Below, one piece after another: positions 26,520 through 37,599 of a stretch of DNA of 64,000 nt. Under the pieces are notes generated by a model. That model saw nothing but the letters and a program-made list of their open reading frames with translations, had not been told where the DNA came from and searched no databases. The position numbers and the translations under genes are program-made. The stretch's first letter is position 1. Each line of letters begins with the position of its first letter. This stretch comes from Ceratobasidium sp. AG-K (taxonomy: Eukaryota; Basidiomycota; Agaricomycetes; Cantharellales; Ceratobasidiaceae), in contig JAWNGF010000004.1 of the NCBI GenBank assembly GCA_037039685.1, forward strand, positions 2,232,001-2,296,000, written 5' to 3'.

Positions 26520-28101
26520 ATGAAGAAAGTACCGACCCAGGCTCTTAAGAAGCGTGAACACTACAACAGCCATCAACACATCAATCGACTTCCCCCAACA
26601 GTTTTGTCTCAGATTTTTGTTCTATGCTTACATACTTGGTCTCCGAAGGGCCTGGATAAATACTTTCGTTGCCAAACCCGGATATCTGTATGTTATCCAC
26701 AATTCAACTCATACTCATAGCATTAGTGACCAGGATTATTCGCATAGGCAGTGTGCAGACATTGGAGACAAGTAGCACTCACCACACCGGTCGTCAGTCA
26801 CACATGCTCCTGCCTTTGGATAAGAGCTCACAATAAAATTGGCCTTTTAGCTATGGTCGCGGATTCTGATTACCTTTGAGCCTGGAACTTACGATCGCGC
26901 GGCGCTATACTTGTCGCGCTCGGGACCTACAGCACCTCTAGATATATATATCAACATAGCTGGATACATAGTGCGCCCATCGCACCTAGACGCCGCCGGT
27001 TTGGGATGGTATCTTCAAAGGACGAGACATATATTCACGTTCATCACTGCTCATGCTGGCGTTGCTTCAAGATGGCGCAGCTTGCGGTTCAAAGCGGACG
27101 TGCTGCAGGCTCATTCCTTAGGAGTAGAGTTCCTCTTGTCCTCACGTATGATTTCTCTTCAGTGCCTCGACACGGCATTTACTGGAAAGGTTTGGCCAGA
27201 ACCTGAGGATCAACTTGTGTCTCGAACGTCCGTTAATACATCACCAGATCCGTGGCTCCTCGACTCGCTACCATGTCTTCGTATCGCCAGACTATCAGGC
27301 GTGCCTAACTATTTTTTGTTTGGGCGACCCAGTCAACCACAGCTTCCCAATTTGACTCGCCTTGAGCTCGAATTTGTGGAGCGTCACCCGGGGCTTGGCG
27401 ATTTACTGATCATGCTATCCGCTTGCCCGAAGCTGGCTGTCCTATGTCTCAAGGCTTCCAAAGTATATGATGACGAACATACCCCGTCAATGGAAGCCTC
27501 ACATAAAAGCGTCTCTAGGTTACATCTCCCAAATCTCCAAGCTATGTCCTTTCGAGATATCGTAACGCCGATATGGGACCATGATGTGCTTGCAATGATC
27601 GACGCACCCAATCTCGGCGTCCTTCGAATCGGGTCTGACAAGTTTGGCTACGATGAGGAAGAATTTTCATGCATAATTAATCTCCTCGCATGTGGGACCG
27701 ACCGGAATACCCCGAGTCCTTACTTTCCTGCTCTCGTCCACCTCTCCTACTCAACTGTATTAGATCCCACAGATCATCTGCGGACGCTACTTGCCGCGTA
27801 TTCGAATATCACTTCTCTATCCCTCCCAAACGGTCCATCGCTCGCGGCGCTTTTCGATCAGCCGTGGCTTGCTCCAAGGTTAACCCGTTTGATAGCGCCG
27901 GCACAGCGGACGCAAGACCTGAATATGCTTGCTGCTACGAGGCGCGAAGCGGGGATCCCTTTGCATACTGTAGAAATAGATTGGCGCCCGAGAGATCCTG
28001 ACGTCATCCTCGAATTGGAGCAGCTCGGAAAGTTGATCGAACAGGTTGTTATGTACGACCGCTTCGAAAAAAGTGACGATGTAGATCCAATGACCTGGTG
28101 A
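26520..28101 (+). CDS. F-box/LRR-like protein, second copy
   Basis: Exons 26520-26687, 26748-26789 and 26851-28101 join in phase 0 to give 486 aa. The F-box is INRLPPTVLSQIFVLCL plus VCRHWRQVALTTP and LWSRI, split over the three exons. The remainder is an LRR-like region (LRIARLSGV, LTRLELEF, LVHLSYSTV, ITSLSLPNG). The ATG at 26520 is the first in frame with the F-box. The 42-nt middle exon is easily missed, and without it the gene looks broken. It belongs to the same broad family as the gene at 24005 but is not a close duplicate. Confidence 0.77.
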
Positions 28102-28955
28102 TAAGAGTCAAATGTAGTAGCGTTTAGTTGCACAAGGTCGCATTCGTCTTGATTCTGTGTGTCCGGGCCAATTCACCTTTTGACAACCAACTTTCCCAGC
28201 AAATTAGTTTCAGACTGATGGTTCTCGGTTGAATTCGGCTATAGTTAACTTAACTTCCTCCATAAGGTATGTGTTTGGAAAGCGCAACTGATGCTACAAG
28301 TTCGTCAAGCCTGCATGTCTGAAGCTCGGCGTACTGCCTAGAACCGATAAGTCAGGGATTCGTGGTGGCTGAATGATCAGGCATAAGGTTATGCCAAGTC
28401 TTCGCGAGCAACGAGACCATGTCATGGCAATTGCACAGAGTGCTGCCAATATCACCTCTGGATGATTGTTTCGGAATCCGACTTTCGTCTCTACTTTGTC
28501 ACAAGCTCTGACCTTTGGTTATGTTCCCGAAACTTCATTGCGTGGTCCCTGGCGTTGATTTGCCTTTCATTGTGCTCATGTAGTGTCACCATTCTTAAGA
28601 AGTCAGGGGCGTATACGGCGAAGTGAGGAAGCAGATAGATGTGCGCTTTCCAAGCGGCAACAAACAATGGTGGAGCTACATTGCCAATCTTTCCCAACCC
28701 TGCTTTCCGTTTAGAACTCGGACATCGGCAATGGATCCCCGCATATATGCAATTGGGATATCTTTATCCTCGAAGTTGGCTCTAAGTTAAGTAACAATGT
28801 GGGGGAATTACCTTCGTTGTCACAATATAGTGCAATCCTAATTGTGTCAATATGAGCCGGGGACAAGAAGCCTATCACTCAGAATTGGTTTTAAGCGCAT
28901 CCCAATCCCCTCATCCACTGTTCCCCTCCCTCCTCTTAGTTTCTCCAGAGCGAAG
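28102..28955. other. intergenic upstream of the P450 gene
   Basis: No gene is visible. The C/T-rich leader just before 28956 is typical of a basidiomycete transcription start region. Confidence 0.45.
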
Positions 28956-31126
28956 ATGCCACTCACAGCCATAGACGCTACTGTGGTAGCGGTGACCGCG
29001 CTATATCTTGGCTTCCACCTCAAAGCCACGCACAAAGGCTCTCTTCCACTTCCTCCTGGCCCTCCACGATGGCCAATCATCGGCTCCTTGCTTTCGATGC
29101 CTGGCGAGAACGAGACCAAAGAAAGGTTTGCGGAATGGAAGGAAAAATATGGTATGTTTTGTTGACATATTTAGTAGGAACCAAGTCTAACTCCCTACCT
29201 AGGCGACGTCGTGCATGCAAGTGTATTGAATCAGGATCTAATTATCGTGAATACGAGAGAGGCCGCCGTTGAACTCTTGGAGAATAGGTCTGCGAAGTAC
29301 AGCGATCGACCGCGTTTAGTAATGGGCGGCGAGCTGTAAGCAGTCCATTATCGTGCATATAGACACTTGCAATTGCTAACGTATCCTCATAGAGTCGGTT
29401 GGGCCGACTCTCTCGTAATTATGCGCTACGGAGAAAAGCATAAGTTAATGAGAAAACTCTTCCATGAAGGGCTTGGAGCAAAGGCTATAGAGGTACGTTG
29501 TCGAAGTTTGGGTGCGGGTTGGAGTCTATGTGCTAACGAGATCACGTATCCATAAAGGAATTAGGATATTTGCTCGAACAGGAAGCAACAAAATTTGTTC
29601 AAAGATTGCTCGAAACGCCAGAAGCTCTTGATCTCCACATCCGCCAGTGAGTCGTTGGATCCATGCACCGTATATCGCCATAACTAATTATCGCCCTGTA
29701 CGTGACTCAGAACAGCTGGGGCAACTCTCCTTAAAGTCACTTATGGGTACAACGTCCAGGACCTTCGCGACCCCCTGCTTGCACTAGCGAAGGAGGCAGT
29801 GGACGGGTTTTCGGTGGCTACAACACCTGGCATGTGGCTCGTCGACACCATTCCTTGGCGTAAGCATAATTACAGCTGGTTGGTGTCAAAAACTGAATCA
29901 TTTTCTAAAAATCGCATCCTAGTAAGATACCTTCCATGGGCACCCTTCAAATCTCAAGCCGAGAAGTGGCGAGCTCTCACAATGGAACTTGTCGATAAGC
30001 CTTTCAGGTACACGGTTGATATGATGGTATGTACTGGTGTTATCCGCCGCAGGCTTGGGCTAACCCATTTGTAGGCTCAGGGTCAACACGAACCATCTTT
30101 GTTGGCGCGTTGGCTGGAACGAGTAGACGAACAGTCTATGTCTAGGTCTGCTGAAGAAACCGATCTCATCAAGGTGAGATACAACAACTGCTAACAAATT
30201 CGAGAATTCAACGCACCTGGGTTTCTTGCTGTAGTGGTCCGCAACGTCTATATATGGAGGTGGCTCAGACACAGTATGGTTCAATCCCTCACTAACGCGA
30301 CATATCGTCTCACGCGCTGCTTCTTAGACTGTCTCAGCGATTTTAACATTTTTCGTAGCAATGGTTCACAAACCTCAGGCCCAATCTGCCGCACAAGTCG
30401 AAATTGATCGTGTGATTGGCTCTGATCGTCTGCCAACGTTGAGCGACCGAGGATCTCTTCCGTACGTCGAAGCCCTGTACAAAGAGGTTCTACGATGGCA
30501 GCTAGTTGCTCCGTTTGCGGTACCGCACCGATACAGTATGGACACCGACGACGAGTACCGGGGTGAGTAGTTGTATGGTGGATATATGCGTTGCATGCGC
30601 TAACTAGAAGAAATCAGGAATGCGAATTCCTAGAGGCTCACTAATTATCCCAAATATTGCACTTATGTCCAGAAACCCGGAGGTATACCACGATCCTCAC
30701 CTATTTAAGCCCGAGAGATTCTTGGCAACTCCTCAACGTGACGCTGAACTGGACCCAGGAAACATAGTTTTTGGGTTTGGGAGGCGGTAAGCGCTTTATC
30801 AGCTCCCCAACGTTGCACACTCCTCACAGATAAACTAGACGGTGTCCTGGGGTTCACCTCGCGCACGCATCTGTCTGGCTATCGATTGCTACTACACTGG
30901 CCGTCTACAACATTACTCCTGCAAAAGGGCAGGACGGACAGCCTATCATGCCTAGCCTCAAGTACTCGCAGACTACAATTAGGTAAGTGGCAATTAGGTG
31001 AACGCATATATCTGTATATTTAAAGAAGTGCGCGAGTGTAGTTCCCCAGAGCCTTTCGGCTGCACCATTAAGCCAAGGTCTTCGAACGCTGTTAAACTGA
31101 TTCAAGACTCGACGGCCGATGCCTGA
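28956..31126 (+). CDS. cytochrome P450 monooxygenase
   Basis: Membrane-anchored haem-thiolate oxidase. Exons: 28956-29151, 29203-29335, 29393-29492, 29558-29646, 29711-29859, 29923-30026, 30075-30173, 30235-30273, 30328-30562, 30618-30786, 30839-30982, 31042-31126; 513 aa. An N-terminal hydrophobic anchor leads to the PPGPPRWP hinge. The I-helix has GGGSDTT at about 298-304, the K-helix has EVLR, and the haem loop is FGFGRRRCPG with Cys440 as ligand. All key motifs are present and the frame is intact, so the gene should be functional. The type resembles basidiomycete P450s often labelled O-methylsterigmatocystin oxidoreductase; the substrate is unknown and no biosynthetic partner genes are adjacent. 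Confidence 0.95.
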
Positions 31127-31623
31127 TGTTGATAATCCTGATACCCATTGCCGATCAACGCAGATAGATGAAAGGAAAACTACGTTGATGGTATTGAGAT
31201 ATGGTATGCTGATACCTACTGCATCATCGTTGTAGCTTGCGCCTATGCAGTGGGACAGATGAGTTGTTTGTCGACTATGTGACCCTAATGTATGTATGCG
31301 GCAAAGAGAGATAAATCGAAAGCCCTTTTCCACTTTGTTACCCTCCTTTTCAGGTTTCTCCGCGAAGCATTGACTTCGCCGCCTTCACACGAACTCTTCA
31401 TATTCATTCGCATTTCCCTTTGATATGCTCTCTATAAATAATATATTGTGGCGAACCTACCCTACGACGACGCCTCTATATTCGTCCAGTCTCATCAAGC
31501 AAAGCCCCAGCACACCCGCCAATCGTGCACTCGTGCAAGTACGTGTCAGCATCATGCTCTGGCGTACCTATTTCAAGCCTTGCTCTTCAACAATCCCTGT
31601 TAGATTTCCTGCACTTATTAGTT

Positions 31624-32127
31624 ATGCGGTATATAGATGAATGTAGATTTGCGCCGAATGTTTGGCTTAGCGATTCGAATGGAGCCTCCTTGCCTGAATC
31701 CAAAACCGAGCCATGCCGTATCATAGTTGATGACCATAGGATGGGTAAACCAACAGTTGAGCCTGGAATATCGTACGCCAAGAGTTACTCTTCAACGATG
31801 TTGCCTCCAATTGACATTTCTGGGCTAGGTGCTGGATCCCTTCGGTGGAGGGTGCGGAGTTTTCCCTTAACTGGCAGGTCCAACTCCCTGGAAACGAAGA
31901 GGAGGGCGAAGCAAACCTATAGACAAGCTCGATCCAGGCGACCTTCCTATGCTTCAGGACATCAGATGTTTAATTTGGCTAGACGAGACGATGTATCTCC
32001 AGGAATTCTCAAAGTCGACGGCATACTTAAGGAGGCCATCGGGACAATGACTGGCGAAAATGTAGTGGAGCGACGCTACGTATTTAGTAGGTTAGTACGC
32101 ACAGGTGAGTTTGTTCAGCTTGTTTGA
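31624..32127 (+). CDS. hypothetical protein, low support
   Basis: A single open frame of 167 aa from an ATG, with an in-frame open stretch upstream. It is polar and basic in the middle (KRRAKQTYRQARSRR) and resembles no family I know. No convincing splice context or promoter was found, so it may be a chance open frame in the P450-GH72 interval. Confidence 0.22.
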   Translation: MRYIDECRFAPNVWLSDSNGASLPESKTEPCRIIVDDHRMGKPTVEPGISYAKSYSSTMLPPIDISGLGAGSLRWRVRSFPLTGRSNSLETKRRAKQTYRQARSRRPSYASGHQMFNLARRDDVSPGILKVDGILKEAIGTMTGENVVERRYVFSRLVRTGEFVQLV

Positions 32128-32471
32128 TTGGCTGAATTGACCCAAAGGTTTCAATGAATATCACTTGAAAATGTAATCAGTCTGGAGGTGATGGTCGGAT
32201 GGGTCGTCAGGGTGTGCCGACATGAAGGAGATACTTATCGGAGAAAGATATAATAACAACACTGGTTGTTTGGTCCCACAAAGTCATCGTCAGCCCATGA
32301 GATGGCGATCGAAGGATTCGGAGTCACTTGTTGATCACTCTGTCCGAGCAGTGAGGCCGGCAAAATCCAATGTCCATTAAACCAGCTCAACATTACAATA
32401 ATTATACTAAAAGGAATGACCAAACGAGGCAGTACTAATCAAATGTCCAAAACCCCCAACGTTCACTATAC
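32128..32471. other. 3' flank of the GH72 gene
   Basis: No gene seen; should contain the 3' UTR of the minus-strand GH72 gene. Confidence 0.45.
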
Positions 32472-34515
32472 TCAGAAGATCAACGCGACACCACCCACGA
32501 GACCGAGCAACCCGACGAGGATCGAGCCGGACATGGCGAGCGCGCCATTGTTCGATCCACCCGAGCCAGAACCTCCGGATCCGCCAGAGCCGCCGGTAGC
32601 AGCCGAGGGAACGACGGTGGGCTGGAATCCAGCGAGACATTGGCTGGCGTTGTTTTCAATCTCAGCGGTGGTGGACGGGGCGGCGGTGTTGACCGTGGCG
32701 TTGTTGTTGAACGAGCAGGCTAGGAGGTGTGTTAGACTGGATACGTTAGGATCTGTGGTTCAACGTACCATCAGGGGAACGGCTCTGGCTCTGGTAGTAT
32801 GTGGACATGATATAGTTCAACTTGGTAACGGGATCGCAGACTAGAGCCCAGTCAGTTCACGTCAAGGCCCTAAAAATAAAAATGTACTTACATCCGTATT
32901 TTCCGTACACACCAGTGTCGCCGTTCTCCGCAATGGCGTCGCAGGTGTTGCTAGTGCCGGCCTGGCCGAGGAGCGAGCATCCGTAATCGATGAGCGAGCC
33001 GAGGATAAGAGGGCTCTGGGCAGCTTGTCTGGTCGCAACACATCCAAAGGTGCTGGTAGTCAAGCAGTCACAGATGCTCTGTTGGGGAGTGGGGGGCAAG
33101 TTGGTGCTGGCCAACCAGTTGGTTCCATCCTCGGTCGGGCAGGTTTGGTACGCGGGTTGAGTGGCACTAGCCTCAGTGGGAGAGTTGCTGGGCGTGGCAG
33201 CAGCGTAGGCCTCTTGGAGACGAGTGAAGTCAGCGTTGGTGGTGACGGTCTCGTTGTTTGCGCCAGAAAGCGTAACAAGCTCGAAGTTGGGGATCTGAGC
33301 AGTGAAGTAGGAGAAGGCAACACCTCCGGACCAGACGGTGGTCATGGCATCGGAGTACATGGCAGCAACCTCGGTAAAGAGACGAGGGAGCTCCTTTTGG
33401 CAACCATACTCGGAAAGGTAAGCGGGGACGGGAAGGTTTCCGAAGAGCTGGGTGACGGTGTCATAACCAGAGCTCGAGATGTCATCGGCGCCGCACCAGC
33501 GGTAGGTGTTCAATCCAATAATCTGGAGTTCGGGTTAGTACAAGTCGATAGCCCTACTTGAAATACATACGTCGACGCTAGTCTCCGCCTTGTCGCAAGT
33601 CAAGTACTGAACAACATTGTCACGAATGGCACCGGCGTCGACAGTCGAGTAGCCAACGAGGGCCGACGAACCCTTGCTCTTCAAGTAGGCCTTGATATCA
33701 CGAGCAGCAGCCTTGATGAAGGGAGCAGTGTGAGTGTTGTTGGCCAAGTTGATGACTTCGTTGGCAACGTTGTAAGAAAGGACCTATGGTTACGGCGGTA
33801 AACATCTGCAAACAACCGACGTCAACAACACTCACGTTGTCGTACTTGGAGAATGCGTCAATCGTGTTGGTGTACAACGACTGGAGGTTGGTCGTCCATG
33901 AGGGGGCAGCACGGTTGATCGAGCCGTTGAGGGGGAGAGACAAGTCGATACTGTCAGGAGAGTTTTAGCGTAAAATCATCGAAAGTTGACGAAATACTTA
34001 CATAGCGTAGATGCCAGCATCGTTGAAAGCCTTCATACATTCGTCGTGGTTAAGTTGGCTGTTGACGCTGTACACGCGGACAGCGTTGACACCGAGTTGC
34101 TTCAGGTAAGGCAAGTCGCGGGCGCAAGATGTAGGAAGGGCAAGCCTAGACCCGCATTTTAGTACACGGTGTTATATAATTAATGAAAATCATAGACTTA
34201 CGGGTCGACGTAGGTCGTAGGCTCGGGGTAACCCTGCGCAGCACCATCAGCTTCTGCTTGGCAACATTATTAGATAAATTACGCACTCCATTGGCCGCGT
34301 TTGCTTCGGTCTCTGGACCAAGTTCACCAGCCTCTTGATACGCAACACCCTGCTTCCAGTCAGTTTTCGCTCGTGGGACAACAACTATACCGCACCTTGA
34401 TGTAGAAGCGGTTGCCGCTCTCGTCATACAAGTACTTGCCCTTGGCGTGAATCTTGGGCAAGGCAGAAGCAAGTGGAAGCGCACACGCCGCCAACGCAAA
34501 AAGTCGGCCCAACAT
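32472..34515 (-). CDS. GPI-anchored beta-1,3-glucanosyltransferase, GH72 with X8/CBM43
   Basis: Gas/Gel-type enzyme that elongates cell-wall beta-1,3-glucan. Exons: 34515-34396, 34349-34287, 34233-34202, 34145-34002, 33950-33836, 33783-33571, 33522-32892, 32840-32769, 32719-32472; 545 aa. A signal peptide of ~19 residues precedes the GH72 domain (GVAYQEAG, VNAVRVYSVN, DLSLPLNGS). Catalytic acid/base Glu167 lies in VANEV and nucleophile Glu267 in YLSEYGC. A Cys-rich X8/CBM43 module follows (CDCLTTSTFGCVA, YGCSLLG, CDPVTKLNYIMSTYY), then a Gly/Ser stretch and a C-terminal hydrophobic segment for GPI attachment. Both catalytic residues and the anchor are present, so it should be active at the plasma membrane. 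Confidence 0.97.
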
Positions 34516-35150
34516 TGTGATGAAGAAAAGAAAGACAAGCACAAGGGTCGAGTCGAGACGCTGAACTATTTGTACCCGATGGATCGCCGAGAGCGCCCGC
34601 GCTTACGCCAAGCCTTGGCTCACGTGAGCATTCAACACTGCCCTGGCCGACGTCAAAGTGGGGTCCAGCGGCCAGTACCTTTTACGCTTCACGGGCGCAA
34701 GTTGCTATGGCATGGACGTTTTTTTTTTTACTTGTTCTAGGTTGCCTTTGTAAGTCAATAGAATCTGAACATCCGATTACTCTCAAGCGCTGCATATACC
34801 GCGGCACAAGCGAGTAACTACGACTTTGTTCCCAGCCACTCGCTTGATCGTCCGAGGTGGTTTTTTTTGATGTCTTTATTTAGTTCATGACAACCCCAGT
34901 CACCACGAGCCGTGGTTCCGACCCTGACCCTGTTTTCAAAACACCCACCCAACTCGTCATTGGTTGAAATCCTTTGCATTGCCAACACTTCTGAACATAC
35001 ACATCACGCCGATCCAAATACTAAAACCACGCTGAAATACTACTAAAAAGAAAAGCAAGCAAAACTTAAAAAGAGAATACAGGTCGAGTTGTGTGTCCCA
35101 ATCCACGCCTCGCCGTCTCATCCACGCCCCCTCGTCTGCTGCGCACTGAC
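34516..35150. promoter_or_regulatory. GH72 promoter and VAC8 3' region
   Basis: Both neighbours are on the minus strand, so this interval holds the GH72 promoter and the VAC8 3' UTR. A T-homopolymer lies near 34722-34731 and another near 34861-34868. Confidence 0.45.
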
Positions 35151-37599
35151 TTAATCATGGCGCTGCGAACCTAGAGCTTCCCTGACGCTCTTCCTCAACT
35201 CGTCTTCACCCCGTTCGTCTTCTCCCATGGACATCGAAGCACCCTCTTCGGGGCCATCCCCATCGGTAAACTCGAGAATCCGCCGCGCCAGCGCTGCGAT
35301 TTCACCCTGTCCGCCCTCGCCGGCGTCGTCGGAAGAGATACGCGACTGAGAGTGCGAGCCGGGGGAACTCGAAGGAGAGCTTGCAGCCGAAGCCGAGAGG
35401 TGGCGAATGTGAGGAATGAGCAGAGGCGAGGAGCGGATGTTGTGTGTCAGTTGAGGGTCTGCGAAAATTTGTCAGCATACATGTTGGGTCGTCAAGTGCA
35501 CATACATACCTCGCGACTCCAAAAGCTGAACAATTGTCCATACTGCTATGTGCTGGAACGTTGCGTCCGTGCTGCTCAAGAACCTGAACAAGTACGTGTG
35601 CAACCCGCCCTCGGGTTTGTCCCAGACGTCGTTGAACGCGCTATAGTCGTCCAACGAAGATCGCTCCTCTAAACTCTAAATTAGACACCGCATCGACGGA
35701 TGGACTGAATTAGACACACCCTTGGATGACAAGTTGCCCAACGCAGCGGCGCTGTTTCCTTGCACCTCGACACTCGGCGAATTAGTCAACGGGATCAACA
35801 CCTCGCAAATGCCCATCTCGAGCAACTGGGGCTTGAGCTCATCTAAGCACAATGGTCAAGCACTGTAATTCCCACGCCAAAAAAAGAGACCTACCGCTCA
35901 GCGCCAAAACGGCAACGCAAGCCGTCATCTCGCTCTGCACGTTCACGGGCACGCTCAGGACAAGCTCCTTGATCTTCTGCGCTGCACCCGCGGCGACAAT
36001 CTGGCCCTTGTTCTTCTCGCTGCTCGCTGCCAAGTTGCGCAGAGTAGAGATGGCGTGACACTGAACCTCCTCATTTTCTTCAAAGCTGAGCAGATCAACC
36101 AGTGGGCCAAGGTATCCTGCCTCGATGATGGGCGCCTCGTTCTGTGGGTGGATAGAGACGTTGCGAACACACGCAGCCGATGAGAGGATAAGAGGGAGGA
36201 AAGTGCTGTGCAACAACCGGAGAAGAGGTTGGAGCCCGTCGGCCTTGACAATCTCGAGTTGGTACTTCTCTGCAAGCTAATCAGTGCCAAAGTCTAATTT
36301 CTAGAAATTTCCAACCTACCGTCCGAAGCCAAGTTACGCAACGCAAGCGCAGCCTGGCACTGAACCTTCAAGCTGGGGCTATCCATGAGTGCAACAAGGC
36401 TTTGAACAAGCTTGGGCTCGCTCGATGCCAATTTCTTGCGGTTACCGGCTAGACAACATCAAATCAAGGTTAAATCACCGGACTCAATCAAGGTCAGGAG
36501 ATGCTCACCATCAACGGCAATGTTGCTGAGCGCCGTGGTGCAGTAATATTGTACGTCAGTATCGGGCGAGTTTAGCAACCCGACCAACACCGGAATGGCA
36601 CCCGCGTTAACAAGCTGCTGGCGGTTCTCGTCTAACACGTGCCCCACACGTGCGCCGCAGATATCACGGCAGAGTAAAAAGGGACAATGGCGCAAAACGA
36701 GGGTTAGAAGCGGCTATATAGGACCAACTTAAAAAAACGCACCAGAGTGGGTCATATTGAGAAGGGCACCAGTCGCATTTCGCTGAACTCGCATGTCCTT
36801 GGAACGAGCCAGGCGGGTGAGCGGGACCAGGGCTCCCGACTTGGCAATCATCGTCTTGTTCTCATCTGCCAATCACGGCGTTAGTTTGTACATAGGCAAG
36901 TGAGCAGAGGTGAAATGCACCATGTGTTGCCAAGTTGGTCACACAGCCAACAGCGTTGCATTGGACCTCAACGTTTGGGCTAAGCATCTGCCTGATGAGA
37001 GGCTCGAGCCCGCCGAGCTTCACAATCAAGATCTTGTTCTCAGCTATGGATCGAGATTAGCCTTTATTCGGTTACAAACGATTAAGCTCACTATTAACGG
37101 CCAAGTTGCCCAAAGCTGCGCTCGCTGCACGCTGAACTTCTGTATCGTGGCTGCTCAAGAGGAAGAGCACGGGGTCGAGTGTATCCCTCCCAACCTGGCG
37201 AACCTCCTTCTCTGTGATTTCGGCAAAAGCAAGTGCGGCGCTGCGTTGCAGATCAACATTCTCGGAGAAGGACAAGATGGTCAGAGCCGATAGCGGTGAG
37301 CCGGTGAAAAAGTTGGTTGTGGTGCGGTCTGTGAGTAGTGGCAACCAGTAAATAATCAACACCGGGTTAGCAGACAAGTGTCTGCCGGCGAAAGAATGGG
37401 AAATACGTACTCTCAAGGAATTGAAGGAGGTCTGCGACCGCCTCTCGCTCATTCTCGAGCAGCAATGGCTCATAGCCCTGCGACTTGTTCGACCGACCTG
37501 GAGACGCAGAAATTTGAACAAGCCTTATTTAGTCCCAACCACCCAGCTTCGGAGCACAAAATGAAAAATAAACGTACAGCACGAGCACAGATTACCCAT
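35151..37599 (-). CDS. VAC8: vacuolar armadillo-repeat protein Vac8
   Basis: Lipid-anchored scaffold of the vacuolar membrane (inheritance, fusion, nucleus-vacuole junctions, autophagy). Eleven exons: 37599-37578, 37497-37411, 37328-37092, 37043-36921, 36865-36743, 36631-36509, 36448-36320, 36269-35895, 35842-35720, 35668-35510, 35458-35151; 602 aa. The start MGNLCSCCR has Gly2 for N-myristoylation and Cys5, 7 and 8 for palmitoylation. About eleven armadillo repeats follow, with the usual pattern VQ.NA..AL.NL. Five exon joins fall at equivalent repeat positions, with several 123-nt exons each coding one repeat. The C-terminal ~80 residues are Ser/acidic and divergent. Confidence 0.97.

Noticed and set aside
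26520..26910. F-box gene at 26.5 kb as a broken pseudogene
   Set aside because: A 42-nt exon (26748-26789) and two ordinary introns restore one frame from F-box to C-terminus.
34260..34350. Frameshift in GH72 near the PEPTTY motif
   Set aside because: A 53-nt intron with acceptor before 34233 gives NGGYPEPTTYVDP in frame.
28956..34515. P450 with GH72 and neighbours as a secondary-metabolite cluster
   Set aside because: No synthase, transporter or other tailoring enzyme is adjacent; GH72 and VAC8 are housekeeping genes.
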